This document shows positions 22,560 to 32,785 of a stretch of 64,000 bases of DNA, piece by piece. Position 1 is the stretch's first letter; every line of letters starts with the position of its first letter. This stretch comes from Saxidomus purpurata (Eukaryota; Mollusca; Bivalvia; Venerida; Veneridae): contig JAFMSR010000030.1 of the NCBI GenBank assembly GCA_022818135.1, positions 765,072-829,071 of the forward strand, in the 5' to 3' direction. The notes under the pieces were generated by a model, which saw nothing but the letters and a program-made list of their open reading frames with translations, was not told where the DNA came from and did no database searches. A program made the translations under genes and the position numbers.

Positions 22560-22892
22560 TAATGAAAGTAGATATCCCCATAGCTCTTTCAGAAGTGGAA
22601 TCTGCCAGAATCCTTTGAGAAGATCAAATTTTGTAACATAGTTTGCTTCTCAAACTCGATCAATGTAGTCGTCTATTCTTGGAATAGGAAAAGAATCTAA
22701 TTCGGTGACAGAATTCACTTTACGATAATCTGTACATATTCTGTATGTTTTGTCTGGTTTGGGCACCAATATACATGGAGTGAAATCATTGTTTAAAAGA
22801 TACTTCAATTCATTTCGGAGACATTCCTGCTTTGCTGGATTCATTCTGTAAGGATGTTCTGATTGATGTGGCCTCTTAAATAATAACATCAT
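22560..22892 (-). pseudogene. Gypsy reverse transcriptase, first part
   Basis: Frame 22,892-22,650 reads HPYRMNPAKQECLRNELKYL, CILVPKPDKTYRICTDYRKV and DSFPIPRIDDYIDRV, the classic N-terminal RT motifs. After a frame change near 22,650 the motif A region follows (NYVTKFDLLKGFWQ, Asp near 22,630), running to the nested insertion. Read with 21,322-21,599 it forms one RT domain downstream of the integrase. Confidence 0.8.
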
Positions 22893-22936
22893 GATGAATT
22901 ATATTAGTTCTTGTGGGGATGTCAGGGAACAAGTGC

Positions 22937-23128
22937 TCATATTCCTGAATTAGTTTTTTTCATTTCAGCTTTTTGTTGTGGCTCCAGGTGTGCAAGTTTT
23001 TGGTCTAAATTTTCCAGAATGTCCGAGATTTGAAGTTTCGCTGAACTAGGATCGGAATTTTCAAAATTTTTATAAAATTTGTAACCCAATTCTTGAATAC
23101 TGTGTTCTTGTTGGACAGAGCTTGCCAC
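22937..23128 (-). pseudogene. Gypsy linker between integrase and reverse transcriptase
   Basis: A 63-residue frame (KLQISDILENLDQKLAHLEP) predicted mainly helical. No domain recognised. It lies between the integrase GPY/F module and the RT, so it is likely the pol linker of this element. Confidence 0.5.
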
Positions 23129-23167
23129 TGTTACAAGTTTTGAAATAGAGCTATATCTATCAATATA

Positions 23168-23380
23168 TTATTTTAACATATTTATATGACACATTTGTTT
23201 TAGCATACGCCTCCCAGGAGTGTTTATAACATAGTTTAAGTCACTGACTTTTTTGTCAATTGTATATGGACCAAAGTATCTAGCTTGTAAAGGTTTTCCT
23301 GAAATAGGCAAAAGAGCAATGACCTTATCACCAGTATTGAAACTTCTTTCTATGGCATTCTCGTCATATCTTGATTTCAT
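23168..23380 (-). pseudogene. Gypsy integrase C-terminal GPY/F-like module
   Basis: A 70-residue frame with FNTGDKVIALLPISGKPLQA, then RYFGPYTIDKKVSDLNYVI. GDxVxxLLP...GPY is the hallmark of the C-terminal module of Ty3/Gypsy integrases, which binds DNA or chromatin. It follows the integrase core after a gap with stops. Confidence 0.75.
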
Positions 23381-23463
23381 TTTGCTATGAGATTTGAACG
23401 AGCCAGCTCACATGCTATTGACAATTTATATCTGAAGTCTCAAACGTACTGAAGCAAATTCAG

Positions 23464-23880
23464 TTAAATTTCATCATCAGCAATAGTTTTCTCTTTTAAT
23501 AATTTCAGTGGTCCACGAACAGTGTGTCCAAATACAAGTTCAAATGGACTGAAACCAAGCTTTTGTTGCACAGATTCTCTTACAGCAAATAGCAGTAAAT
23601 GAATGCCCTTAGCCCAGTCTTTTTCAATGTCAAAATAGTATGACCTTATCATATTTTTCATTGTTTGGTGAAACCTTTACAGTGCACCTTGACTTTCTTG
23701 ATGATAAGCTGAAGGCATATACTGCTTAATCCCAAATTCAAGCATTGCTTGCTGAAAAATGCCAAACATAAAATTGGATCCTTGGTCAGATTGAACTGAC
23801 TTTGGTAGAACACGAGAATAAGAAAAAATTCACAAGGGCCTTAACCATTGTTTTGGTTTTTATATTCCTTAAAGGAATGG
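23464..23880 (-). pseudogene. Gypsy integrase catalytic core, second part, broken
   Basis: On the minus strand, SVQSDQGSNFMFGIFQ (second catalytic Asp, near 23,800) leads to YHQESQGAL. The codon where the catalytic Glu is expected is TAA, near 23,680. A frame with SYYFDIEKDWAKG and SPFELVFGHTVRGPL then continues to 23,464. A frameshift lies near 23,820. The stop at the Glu position makes the integrase dead. Confidence 0.75.
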
Positions 23881-23932
23881 CTTCTGGGAAGCGGGTTGAA
23901 GCATACATGATTGTTAGAAGGTACTGAGAACC

Positions 23933-24235
23933 TTACTTAGTTCTAGGTAAAGGACCAACACAGTATATTAAACTCCTTCTGAAAGGTTCATCAAAAGCAG
24001 GAATGGACACCAAGTGAGCTTTTGATATTATTTGATTAGGTTTTCCTACAATCTGAAAAGTGTGGCAAGTTTTGCAATACCTAGAGACATCTGCTTTAAT
24101 ACCAGGCCAGAAAAAATTATTAAAAAACTTGTGATAGGTCTTGTTAACACCTAAATGACCTGACATTGGTGTTTCATGGGCTGAAATGATTATTTCATTG
24201 CCATATGTCTCTGGGACCACAATTTGGTGGTGCAC
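23933..24235 (-). pseudogene. Gypsy integrase zinc-binding domain and start of the core
   Basis: A 100-residue frame: the HHCC region shows HETPMSGHLGVNKTYHKFF and CKTCH (H-x-H and C-x2-C), then IPAFDEPF and LIYCVGPLP. In relatives an Asp stands before CVGPLP; here it is Tyr, so the first catalytic Asp is lost. It lies upstream (in reading direction) of the RT, not downstream as in most Ty3/Gypsy elements. Confidence 0.8.
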
Positions 24236-24700
24236 AGCGCATTCATCATCAGTTGAAACATCTGGGGGTCGCTATTTTGTCATTAAAATCCAATTCTTGT
24301 TATAATAGCAGACTTGGTCTTGTGAAGTTTCATCTTCATTCAAAGCCTTATGAAAAATTTTCAAAATTTCAGGATCATTATGTTGTTCCTGAATTAATTA
24401 TGACCGTGACAGTAAGTCATGAGCTTGATCTTTTGATTCTGGTGTTTAATCAGATATTGACAATTCTGACTGAGATTCAGGCAAACTAGAGGTAGGATGT
24501 GTATTAGCCTTATCAAAAATCTGACTTATGAAAAAAACAGATATGTCAACGTCTATATAATGGTCAATTTTAATGGCTTTCTGAGCCATAGCTCGAGTAA
24601 TTACGCAAGAAGGGTAAAGGTTAGGAATTTCCTGCTCAATGGGGTCAGAGGTTTAATCCATATTTGGTGTGTAAGTTACAAGTGGATTTACCACAACCTT
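24236..24700 (-). other. Gypsy pol spacer between protease and integrase
   Basis: About 460 bp of decayed pol with stops in all minus-strand frames. I recognise no domain. Plus-strand frames of 94 and 71 residues here (24,205-24,489 and 24,497-24,712) are antisense shadows. Confidence 0.4.
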
Positions 24701-25030
24701 ATCTCCAGCTAAGTCATTGCCTAGTAATAAATAGACACCCTTGACAAGTAGGAAAGGTCTAATACCAACAGCCACAGGTCCAATAACCAAACTGAGACTA
24801 AACGAATATTATGGAGAGGGACATTAAGATTTTTACACTCTACTCCCTGAATAAGAACACTAGTTCCAGAAGAAGTCTTCACAGAAAAAGGCAGGATATC
24901 TGCTAAAAAAGAGATTCAGAAGCTCCTGTGTCTCTTAATATCTTTATAGGAGTATGTGTACAAGTATCACCTGTAAGTGACAAATAACCATCTAAAATGA
25001 ATGGTTCTTAAATCTCCATATCAGAATTAG
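24701..25030 (-). pseudogene. Gypsy aspartic protease region
   Basis: On the minus strand GYLSLTGDTCTHTPIKILRD leads directly into TGASES, with D-T-G near 24,920-24,935, the retroviral-type protease active site. After a stop, GVYLLLGNDLAGDKVVV follows, the conserved end of this protease type in gypsy elements of aquatic animals (recalled). Frame changes separate the parts. The protease would process the polyprotein. Confidence 0.7.
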
Positions 25031-26236
25031 ACTTGGGTTCTGTAACCTTAATAATTGTTTGGTTCTCAATACAAGACTGAGGTTTTGACCTTAAAGTGGT
25101 GAGACATGTAGGTTTAGCCTCGTCATGTTGTTGTTGATTCCTTTTTAAGGTTAAGGACTCTGGAATAAGGTAACCCGGTTTCTCACAATAATTACATGTA
25201 GGTTGAGATAAGGGATTTTGACCTTTGGCGTCATTGAATGACCCTTTTCTCGATACACTAGACTGACTGTTCAGACTATAAGATTTTTGGAAGTTACTTT
25301 AGGATTATTGTGTATGGAAGTTGGTTTTTCATCTAAAAATGACTTGACGTCAGAATGGATGCAACGTTTAAACTCTTCAACAAGCATAAGTTGTCATAGT
25401 ATTTCATGATTTTGGTCAATTTTCTTAGACGAACACCATCTATCATTAAACTGTTCTTTTGTTCTAGCAAATTTTACATGAGTTTGACCAATCTCTTTTC
25501 TACAAGTTCTAAATATCTGCATGTTAGCCTCTGGAACCAACTCATAACCGTAAAGAATAAGTTATTGTACAGTGTCATAACTATAGCTTGTTCAACAGTG
25601 AGTTGAGTGTAAATTTCTCGAGCTTAGCCTAATAATACACTTTGTAAGAGTAAGGTCCAATGATCTCTAGGCCATTTCACATTTTCAGTTACTTTTTCCA
25701 AATGAAGAAAATACTTATCAATTTCCTTTTCTTGAAATGAAGGCAAGCCTAATATTCTTTGTTACATCAAAATAAGGACTTGTTCTCCATTCAAACTAAT
25801 TTGCTCTTTCTTGAATTTCAAACTCCCTCAGTCTTAACTAATATTGTCTATCTTCCTTCTCTCTTTCTAACTGCTTTTCCTCCTTCTCTTTTTCTACCTC
25901 AAATTCTAACTGTCTTTCTTGCATTTGCATATTTTCTCTTTCTAACTGCCTTTCTTCTATTCCTCTTTCAAAATGTATTTCTAATTGAAGTTTGATTTCA
26001 ATCTCTCTGAGTGTAGAATCAGACTGAGATTTAACAATGACAGAAAGTGCACTCTCATTAAATAAATCCTCATCTATCAAATACTAAGCCAAAATATTCT
26101 TAACTTCCTGTTTACGCATGGAAGATTTGACTTCAGATAATTGGTAATGTTTTGCAAATTGGGCAAATCAGATTTCTACCCAAATTAAATTCATCCTGAG
26201 AAGGTTCAGCTTAAAACGGTCCCTGATTGAACGACA
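25031..26236 (-). pseudogene. Gypsy gag region, decayed
   Basis: A likely start MSFNQGPF lies near 26,236-26,213. Frame 26,080-25,838 is a strongly charged coiled coil (QERQLEFEVEKEKEEKQLER). Near 25,750-25,630 comes LPSFQEKEIDKYFLHLEKV, the gag core start. Near 25,165-25,195 lies a half zinc knuckle, CNYCEKPGYLI, with Tyr where His is expected. Stops and frameshifts interrupt it throughout. Gag would package the RNA. Confidence 0.65.
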
Positions 26237-26289
26237 TGCTAGTTTGCTGCTGGTTTCAAAAAGTTAAAAATAAATGAAAGTAAGCTTTG

Positions 26290-26643
26290 ATTTAATGTAA
26301 GTTTATTGTCTGATCTGATAAAGAAATTATATGATATAAAATCTAAATACTTAATATGCAGTTCCAAATATCCTAAATTATTCTGATCCTGTTTAGTGGT
26401 CCTGTTAAAAGTCTAAATCCGGTCGTTGGATGTTCCTGAGCACTTTGAATAATCTCCTAAGTTACTTTAATAATCTCCAATTTTCTTAATATTCCAGCAG
26501 TTTCCATATAATTCCAAAACCTTCTACCTCTTTCTATAATTTTCTATAAGCTTCCAAATGTTCTAAATGTAAATATTATTGGTAAATAAGTGTTCATTAA
26601 CAATAAACATCATTTTAAAAATCAAAAATGTTCATAATTCACA
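26290..26643 (-). repeat. 5' LTR of the Gypsy element (element on minus strand)
   Basis: Ends at 26,643; on the minus strand it begins TGTGAATTATGAAC. It matches the left LTR but lacks about 200 bp, so one LTR has been reshaped. The inner boundary near 26,290 is approximate, and no convincing primer-binding site is visible. Confidence 0.65.
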
Positions 26644-27251
26644 ATATGACATACAATGTGTTAACAAAGTTTTAAGTTTGATTTGATATTGTGACGTCGT
26701 TTTTTACCCGAGATGACACAAATTTAAAATTGATCTTCATAACATTACAACAATCAAGAAAATTTTGATTATGATCGTTTTTTTCTTTCCTTTGACTATA
26801 TAACCTAAATTTTTGAACCCAGGATACCCAGGCAAGAGGCTGGCCTAGAAAGCATTAAGGAAAACATTCCGATTAACCTTCATGACTTTTGAATTGTAAA
26901 TGCAACATCTACAGTATTGAACATTTCAAGCAAGGATAATATATATTTCTATATATTATATATCTATTTCTGCTGCACTGTAATTTAAGAGTTTAGATTC
27001 ATTACGTGATTAAGATCAAATATGTTTATCGTGGATAAAGGGATTTTAATTTAACTTTTAAACTTTAAAAATTACAGGTACAATGTCTCGTGTTTCTGTT
27101 CAAGGTATTTAGATTTGGAGCCACGGTTGAATCATATTTTAAAGTTAAATATATCGAAAAAACATGAAATTATTTGTTCTGGAAAGTAATACTTGCTCTT
27201 TCTGTTGCCTTGTAATAAAAACTATTCTGTGCCTGATTCAACCTAGCAATT
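26644..27251 (+). repeat. Background repeat, + orientation, block 5
   Basis: Resumes at ATATGACATACAATGTG after the Gypsy insertion, with ~140-bp units and then a degenerate box near 27,075. The last bases, ACCTAGCAATT, are the left copy of the SINE target duplication. Confidence 0.75.
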
Positions 27252-27457
27252 GGTAGCGCGTTCGCCTCAGGATCGAAGGGCCTCGGGTTCCATCCCTACC
27301 ATCGCCATGTCGGTAGTGTCCTTAGGCAAGACACAAATAATTCCACACTGCCTCTCTCTCTTCAAGGTTGATTCCATCTAGAATGAGACTCGAGAGCGAT
27401 TAATATAAGTTGTAAGAACTTGTTTCGCAATGGAGAATAAATAAATTAGTATAAACT
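27252..27457 (+). mobile_element. tRNA-derived SINE
   Basis: About 206 bp. The head GGTAGCGCGTTCGCCTC resembles an A box and GGGTTCCATCC a B box of the internal RNA polymerase III promoter. A tRNA-unrelated body follows, then an A-rich end (AATAAATAAATTAG). It is flanked by AACCTAGCAATT on the left and AACCTAGCGATT on the right, a ~12-bp target duplication with one change. That supports insertion by LINE-type machinery. Confidence 0.75.
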
Positions 27458-27691
27458 AACCTAGCGATTTCACTTTAACTTTCAAATATTAAAATAAAGT
27501 CAGGTACCAATGTCTCGCATTGCTGTACGGTGTATGGATAAATTCTTTACTTTTGTCAGAATATGTCACATCTATACTTGATTTGCCTTATGAAAGTAGC
27601 TTGAATAACAAGATAGCATTTCTTTATGGTATCTACAATTTTAAATAGAGGCAGCAATGACTCGCAATGTTTATTCCATTGATAATTAGAA
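27458..27691 (+). repeat. Background repeat, + orientation, block 6
   Basis: Starts with the right SINE target duplication, contains a box near 27,502-27,537 and ends at TTCCATTGATAATTAGAA, where unrelated sequence begins. Confidence 0.75.
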
Positions 27692-29055
27692 GTGTTAAAA
27701 CGTGTCATTTCTTCTTATTGAGAGCAATGCGTTCAGTTGCTGCTTGGTTAGAGATTTCTATACAAACATTGTCTATGCCCATTTTCGTTTATTTCTTCAT
27801 TTTCTAGTGAATATCCTGAATTGTGATGATTTGTATTGCAGGCTTTAATAAAACCGTAATATTGGACATTTCTCATTTTTGTAAATATATTTCATTGACC
27901 GTTTAAACTAGGATACAATTCAAGACAGATCATATCAGTATATCAATCAAAAAATGCGGTATAAACTTGTAACAATTATGCAGTTTCAATTTATTTTTAA
28001 GTGTCCGACCCATGGCTACACAGCACATGATTGTTCAAGATATATTTGGGATACAGCTGACCTGTAATTTAGCAAAGCCGCGGTTATATACTTAGTATGC
28101 TATAGTTGAGCTGATGTATACCATATTGAAACCTTTTTTATAAAAAATAGGCAAACAACTTGTCGGCGATGGTAAATTCTGGTTCCAAGCAGAGGTTATG
28201 TAGTTGCCGACGTTTTTCCCTCAAAGTTTCTTACGGAAACGTTCGAGCACAGAATTCGGATTGCCCCGTGCTTAACACCATGGCAGCATAACAAGTCTCG
28301 AAATAAGAAACTATTGGTCAGGAATAAAATAAAGTTGAGTATCGGCTATGTAAGTGGAACACTTTCCTCTGTTCTTGGAGGACACTGCGATTATTCGTGG
28401 GATTCACCTCCGATAGTTCGTTCATCGAACCATGTCATCTAGTTTTCTTATAATTAGTATATAGTATAGACATTGATAAGTTATAGTTTACAAGTTAGTA
28501 AGGAATAACATCTTAATATGGCCAGTTAATTATAGCCGAATTATTTCTCAAATAAAATATATTTCAAGTTATCAACTATATTATCTCTTTTATTAGTACT
28601 TTCATGTAAAAGTAACTTAGAAAAACTCCTACTATACGATCTCAGGGCATAGCCTAGACGGGATTCGAACTGCCATCGCTTACATATAAATTAGTAAAAT
28701 ACCCCGTCTACCATAGGTCAAATCTTGTTATATTTGAGCATTTACTCTAGAAAACACTCTGATTGAATAATCATTTCTTACTCTTAATGGAATGGAATCG
28801 AATGGCCTCAAGTGAGTTTCTTGCGTTCAGAATGACGTCATCAGAGGTATTGTCAGGCCTACGAGATGACATGATGTCACTTATTAAACAGGAAGGTAAG
28901 CATAATAGGAATATAACGTTATACAGCAAAACAGAAACGTAACATGAGGGCAAACATGGCCATATATCGCTTACTTGAGCGCGTGGCTTAGTTATTGACT
29001 CTTTGTGACCAAATAGAGATCAAAGAGACCAAAGAGACGAACAGTCGGACTTATA
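27692..29055. other. Unexplained 1.36-kb insert
   Basis: The background is interrupted here and resumes near 29,056 (TTTATTTTGATCAGG). No ends or duplications are clear. A short minus-strand tRNA-like stretch lies at 28,651-28,720. A 60-residue minus-strand frame (28,771-28,953) has a hydrophobic start but no recognised motif. Probably an old mobile-element insertion. Confidence 0.4.
28651..28720 (-). repeat. tRNA-like remnant, possibly SINE head
   Basis: On the minus strand, ATGGTAGACGGGG resembles an A box and CAGTTCGAATCCCGTC a B box about 45 bases on. The T stem does not pair properly, so it is not a working tRNA. It may be a degenerate SINE head or tRNA pseudogene. Confidence 0.35.
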
Positions 29056-31105
29056 TTTATTTTGATCAGGCATAAAATGTGGCCTCTTGAGTGTTCACTA
29101 GGTATTCTTGTGTTTTGACCTTTGACTTAGTTGTGACTTATATTGAAGTGTGTCCTAGAAATAATTGGGATACATAATGTGAACAATTTTATGATGGTAG
29201 ATGTGCCAACTGGAAAGTGTTAATAATGTTTGATGTGACTATGTGGTCTTTTTATGCCAAAGATTTATTAGATTCGAGCTTAACCCAAAGAACGAGCTCA
29301 TGATGATTAATAAACGCGTCTTTAGTACTCAGAGTGTTTTCTTTAACTTGACACTGAGACCTAGTCTTTGCCCCGAAGTGACCATTCTTCGAAATCAGCC
29401 ACATTAAAGCAAACATTCCGTCCATTTACATGATGATTGGAAAGTAAATGTGACATCTCGAATGCTTAAAATGTTTTTATTTGATTTGACTGTGTAACCT
29501 CTTCTTTGGTCCCAGGTGACCCGTTTAAATCATTAAGAAAAACATTCTAACCAATTTGCAAGATGAATGGGTATCTATAGTGGCATCTAATGTGCTTACA
29601 AGGTTATTCTTTCATTTAACTCTGTGACCTAGAATTTGACACAGGTGACCTTAACTCGAACTTGGCCTACATGTATAAATCATTCAGATAAACAATCTGA
29701 CCAATTGCCATAGGAAGTAAATGAGATATATAGTGTGTTAACAAAGGTTTTCTTCGATTTCACCGTATGGCTTAGTTTTTAATCCCAGGAGACCTAGACT
29801 TTGCCTTGACATAGAAATCATGAAGCTAAACAACTTGACCAATGTTCATAATGATAGATTGAAAAAAGCGGCTCTAAGCGTCTTTAAATCTTTTTCTTTG
29901 ACTTGACCATGAGACAGATCCTTTGACTCCTTGAGACGGAGATAAGAACTTGGCCTCGAAAATATTAAGACAAATATTCTGAATGATTTGTATGATAATT
30001 GGACAGACAATGTGTCCTCTAGAGCGTTCACAAGTGTTTTATTGCATTTGACCGTGTGACCTAGTGTTGAACCCAAGGTGGTCCAGGTTCAAAATTAATC
30101 TACAAATATTTAAAATTAACCTTCTGACCATTTTTTATGATGATTTGATAGTAAATACCCTTGGCTATCAAGATTTACAATTGACATAGACATCATTACA
30201 ACTAACATTCGTACTACGTTTCATATTAATTGGCTTATAAATGCAGCTTTAGTATGTTAACAAGGATTTTCTTTGATTCGACAAGCGACATTTGTTTTTA
30301 CAGCAGGTGATCTAGGTTCGAACTTGGTATAGGAATAAATAAGACAAATTATTTGATCAATCTAGATGATCAATGAATAGTAAATGTGACCTCTAGAATG
30401 CAAACAATATTTTGCTTTCAAACTAATATAATCCAGATTCGAACTTGAAAAAGAAATTTTTCAGACAATATATTGACTAATTTTCAGGATGATTGGTTAA
30501 TAGATATGGCCTCTGGAACATAAAGAATGTTCTTATTTCATTTCACTTCGTGACCTAGCTTTTATTCCAACTGATCTCGATTCGAAATTGATCTAGAAAT
30601 CATTGAGATAACGCTCTGACCAACTTTCTAGATATTTTGAAAGTACATATGACATACAATATGTTAACAAAGCTTTTCTTTGATTTCATAGTGTGACGTA
30701 GTTTTTGGCCAAGATGACACACACTAGAAATGACGAACATAACACTAAAACAAACACTCAAACAAATTTTGATTATGATCGTTTTTTCTTTCCTTTGACT
30801 ATATGAACTGCCTTTTGAATCCAACATACCAAGGCTAGAAGCTGACCTAGAAATCATTAACAGAAACATTCCGATTAACCTTCATTACTTATGTAGCTTC
30901 TACAGAGGATAAACAAGATTTTACTTTATTAAACATGGTGACCTAGTTATAGACCCATAAGAGTTCGAACTAGTTTAGGTACATCAAGGTGATCAACGTC
31001 AAATAAATTATTTTTAAAGCCAATAGCAATTTAACTTTTAAAGAATCGAAAACAGGTACAAATGGCTCGGCTTGCTGTACGAGGTATTGAGAACATTGTT
31101 ACTAT
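29056..31105 (+). repeat. Background repeat, + orientation, block 7
   Basis: A long run of ~140-bp units (29,056-30,900), then a spacer with a well-kept box at 31,053-31,090. It ends abruptly in GAGAACATTGTTACTAT at the second transposon fragment. This is the last + block before the orientation switch. Confidence 0.8.
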
Positions 31106-32785
31106 GCACCGTTCCGGTATTTTCCGCATCTCACTCCGTCCCTAGTGATTGTTGCTATGCCTCACAAGCGAACATCCAAAATGGATGCCGTCAATAATAC
31201 AGACACCAAAGTACTGGATAATATCCCAAACAATATTTGGATAATCTTTCTCCCGAATTACATTAATTTAGCTGACAGGATCAAGAAAAATGTGTCTTAA
31301 TTTCTTAAGCCAAGGTTACATTCGCAATTTTCGATGTTTTTTGGTTTTTGAAGTGGTATATCGAGATTTATTACCCGCCTAGACTTAAATAATCCCAGGC
31401 GTTAGGCGAAGGTAATATGTCTAGGCGTGTAATATATCGCCATATATCACGTCAAAAAACAATTAACAATTATATTACCCTTCCCTTCTTAAATAATGAA
31501 AAATTCCGTCACTGTTTTATTTATTTAACGGCTGAACGTAAGCAGACCTTCAATTTCCCTTATGATACCTCAATGACACTTTGTGACGTCACAGATCAGC
31601 ACGGGCCAATCAGAAGACCGAAAATTTCATGGAATGGTAACACAAAGATATATTCTGAAATCAAACCCCAAATAAAGATTTCATCGAGATGCTGGAGATC
31701 GATGTGCAAAAGTAGTAAAGCCACACAGTCTTCATATTGAGATTATTTGCGACAAGATAACAAGGTCCTACTGCACGTGTAAAGTTAGGTAAGTTTTAAA
31801 AAAAAATACTGGTCTTCTAATCCACAGTTGAAAGATATCATGATCTAACGTTCAGACGTACTGCAAATAGATTCTATGTGTGTTGTGCACGTAGATTTGG
31901 TTCTACGTCAAATGCTAAATTTACTTTCATGATTTCTTTGAGGGACGAATTTCATATATTTCATACAATCATGTTTTGTTGATTTCATCTGATTACAATG
32001 TATTTGTAAATGATATTTGGTACATATTTATTTTTTCAGGTTGACTAGACACTGTTCTCATGTAACTGGGCTTATAAAATCTAACACTATTATAAGGATT
32101 CCGAACTGAGTTGCACAAGTATACCTCAGCAGTGGCATTTTCTACGGGGAGATAAAATCTATCCAGTTCCTCTGAACCATGTTGTTGTAGCAAAGCCTTG
32201 TGAGTCAAATAAAAGAAAGTCTGTCCTTTGTCAGGTCAGCACACAGGAAAAGTGAGATATTTCTTACAAAGTATAATAAACCATAAGAATCAGTAAACGG
32301 AATTTATTTTTACATTGTAAAGTTCATCATGTTTGTGGTGGTAAATGCGTTATAAGTACAATATACATGTACTTAGTTATCTAAACAATTATGTAATATG
32401 TAGATTTAACATGGTTACACATATTTCATGATAGATAGCTTATATATCAAATTTTAGATTTGATCCTTACAATTCTGTATTAACAGGTTGCCAGATGTTA
32501 CCAACACATACATTGAACAACTAAAGAAGCGTCTGGCACACCCCATGAGTACCTGCTCTCACCTAAGAGACCTGTAGTGACCACCAAATTGGGTGATGTT
32601 CAGTTGGGTTCATTTCTATCCAACCAGGTACTTAGAACTGATGAACACTGTCAGATTTCATTGTACAAAGTGTATCTTACATTACATATTGTGCATACTC
32701 TTTCATCACACTTTTTATGAAAAACATGACTGTTTATTAAACATTTATGGAAACAATACTTTGAAGCGCAATTAAGGATTTCTTG
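31106..32785 (+). mobile_element. SWIM/YqaJ transposon fragment, copy 2
   Basis: 31,816-32,785 matches 1-~960 closely, introns included. The left 0.7 kb has no match inside the window. It contains a small inverted repeat, CGCCTAGAC / GTCTAGGCG, near 31,378-31,427. The 107-residue frame at 31,417-31,740 is not recognised. The right junction runs into background TTGAAAAAAACGATCATAAT. Background on the left is + and on the right -, so this fragment lies on an orientation breakpoint. Confidence 0.75.
31676..32627 (+). pseudogene. SWIM/YqaJ gene, copy 2: three N-terminal exons
   Basis: Exon ~31,676-31,788 encodes HSLHIEIICDKITRSYCTCK (C-x-C) and ends at donor GTAAGT. Exon 32,040-32,251 starts after TTTTTTCAG with LTRHCSHVTGLIKS (C-x-H), so the split SWIM zinc finger CxC...CxH is restored across the intron. 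PVPLNHVVVAKPCES follows after a frame change; the exon ends at donor GTGAGA. Exon 32,487-32,627 reads LPDVTNT, then EYLLSPKRPVVTTKLGDVQL and GSFLSNQ, ending at donor GTACTT. Relative to copy 1 it lacks one base near 32,526 and so avoids the TAA seen there but shifts frame. The YqaJ nuclease domain is absent. Non-functional. Confidence 0.7.

Noticed and set aside
24205..24712. Plus-strand frames of 94 and 71 residues inside the Gypsy element
   Set aside because: Antisense to decayed pol; no motif.
28651..28720. Functional tRNA gene
   Set aside because: The T stem does not pair and the acceptor ends do not match.
31417..31740. 107-residue frame
   Set aside because: No domain seen. The SWIM exon evidence in the last ~65 bases lies in another frame.
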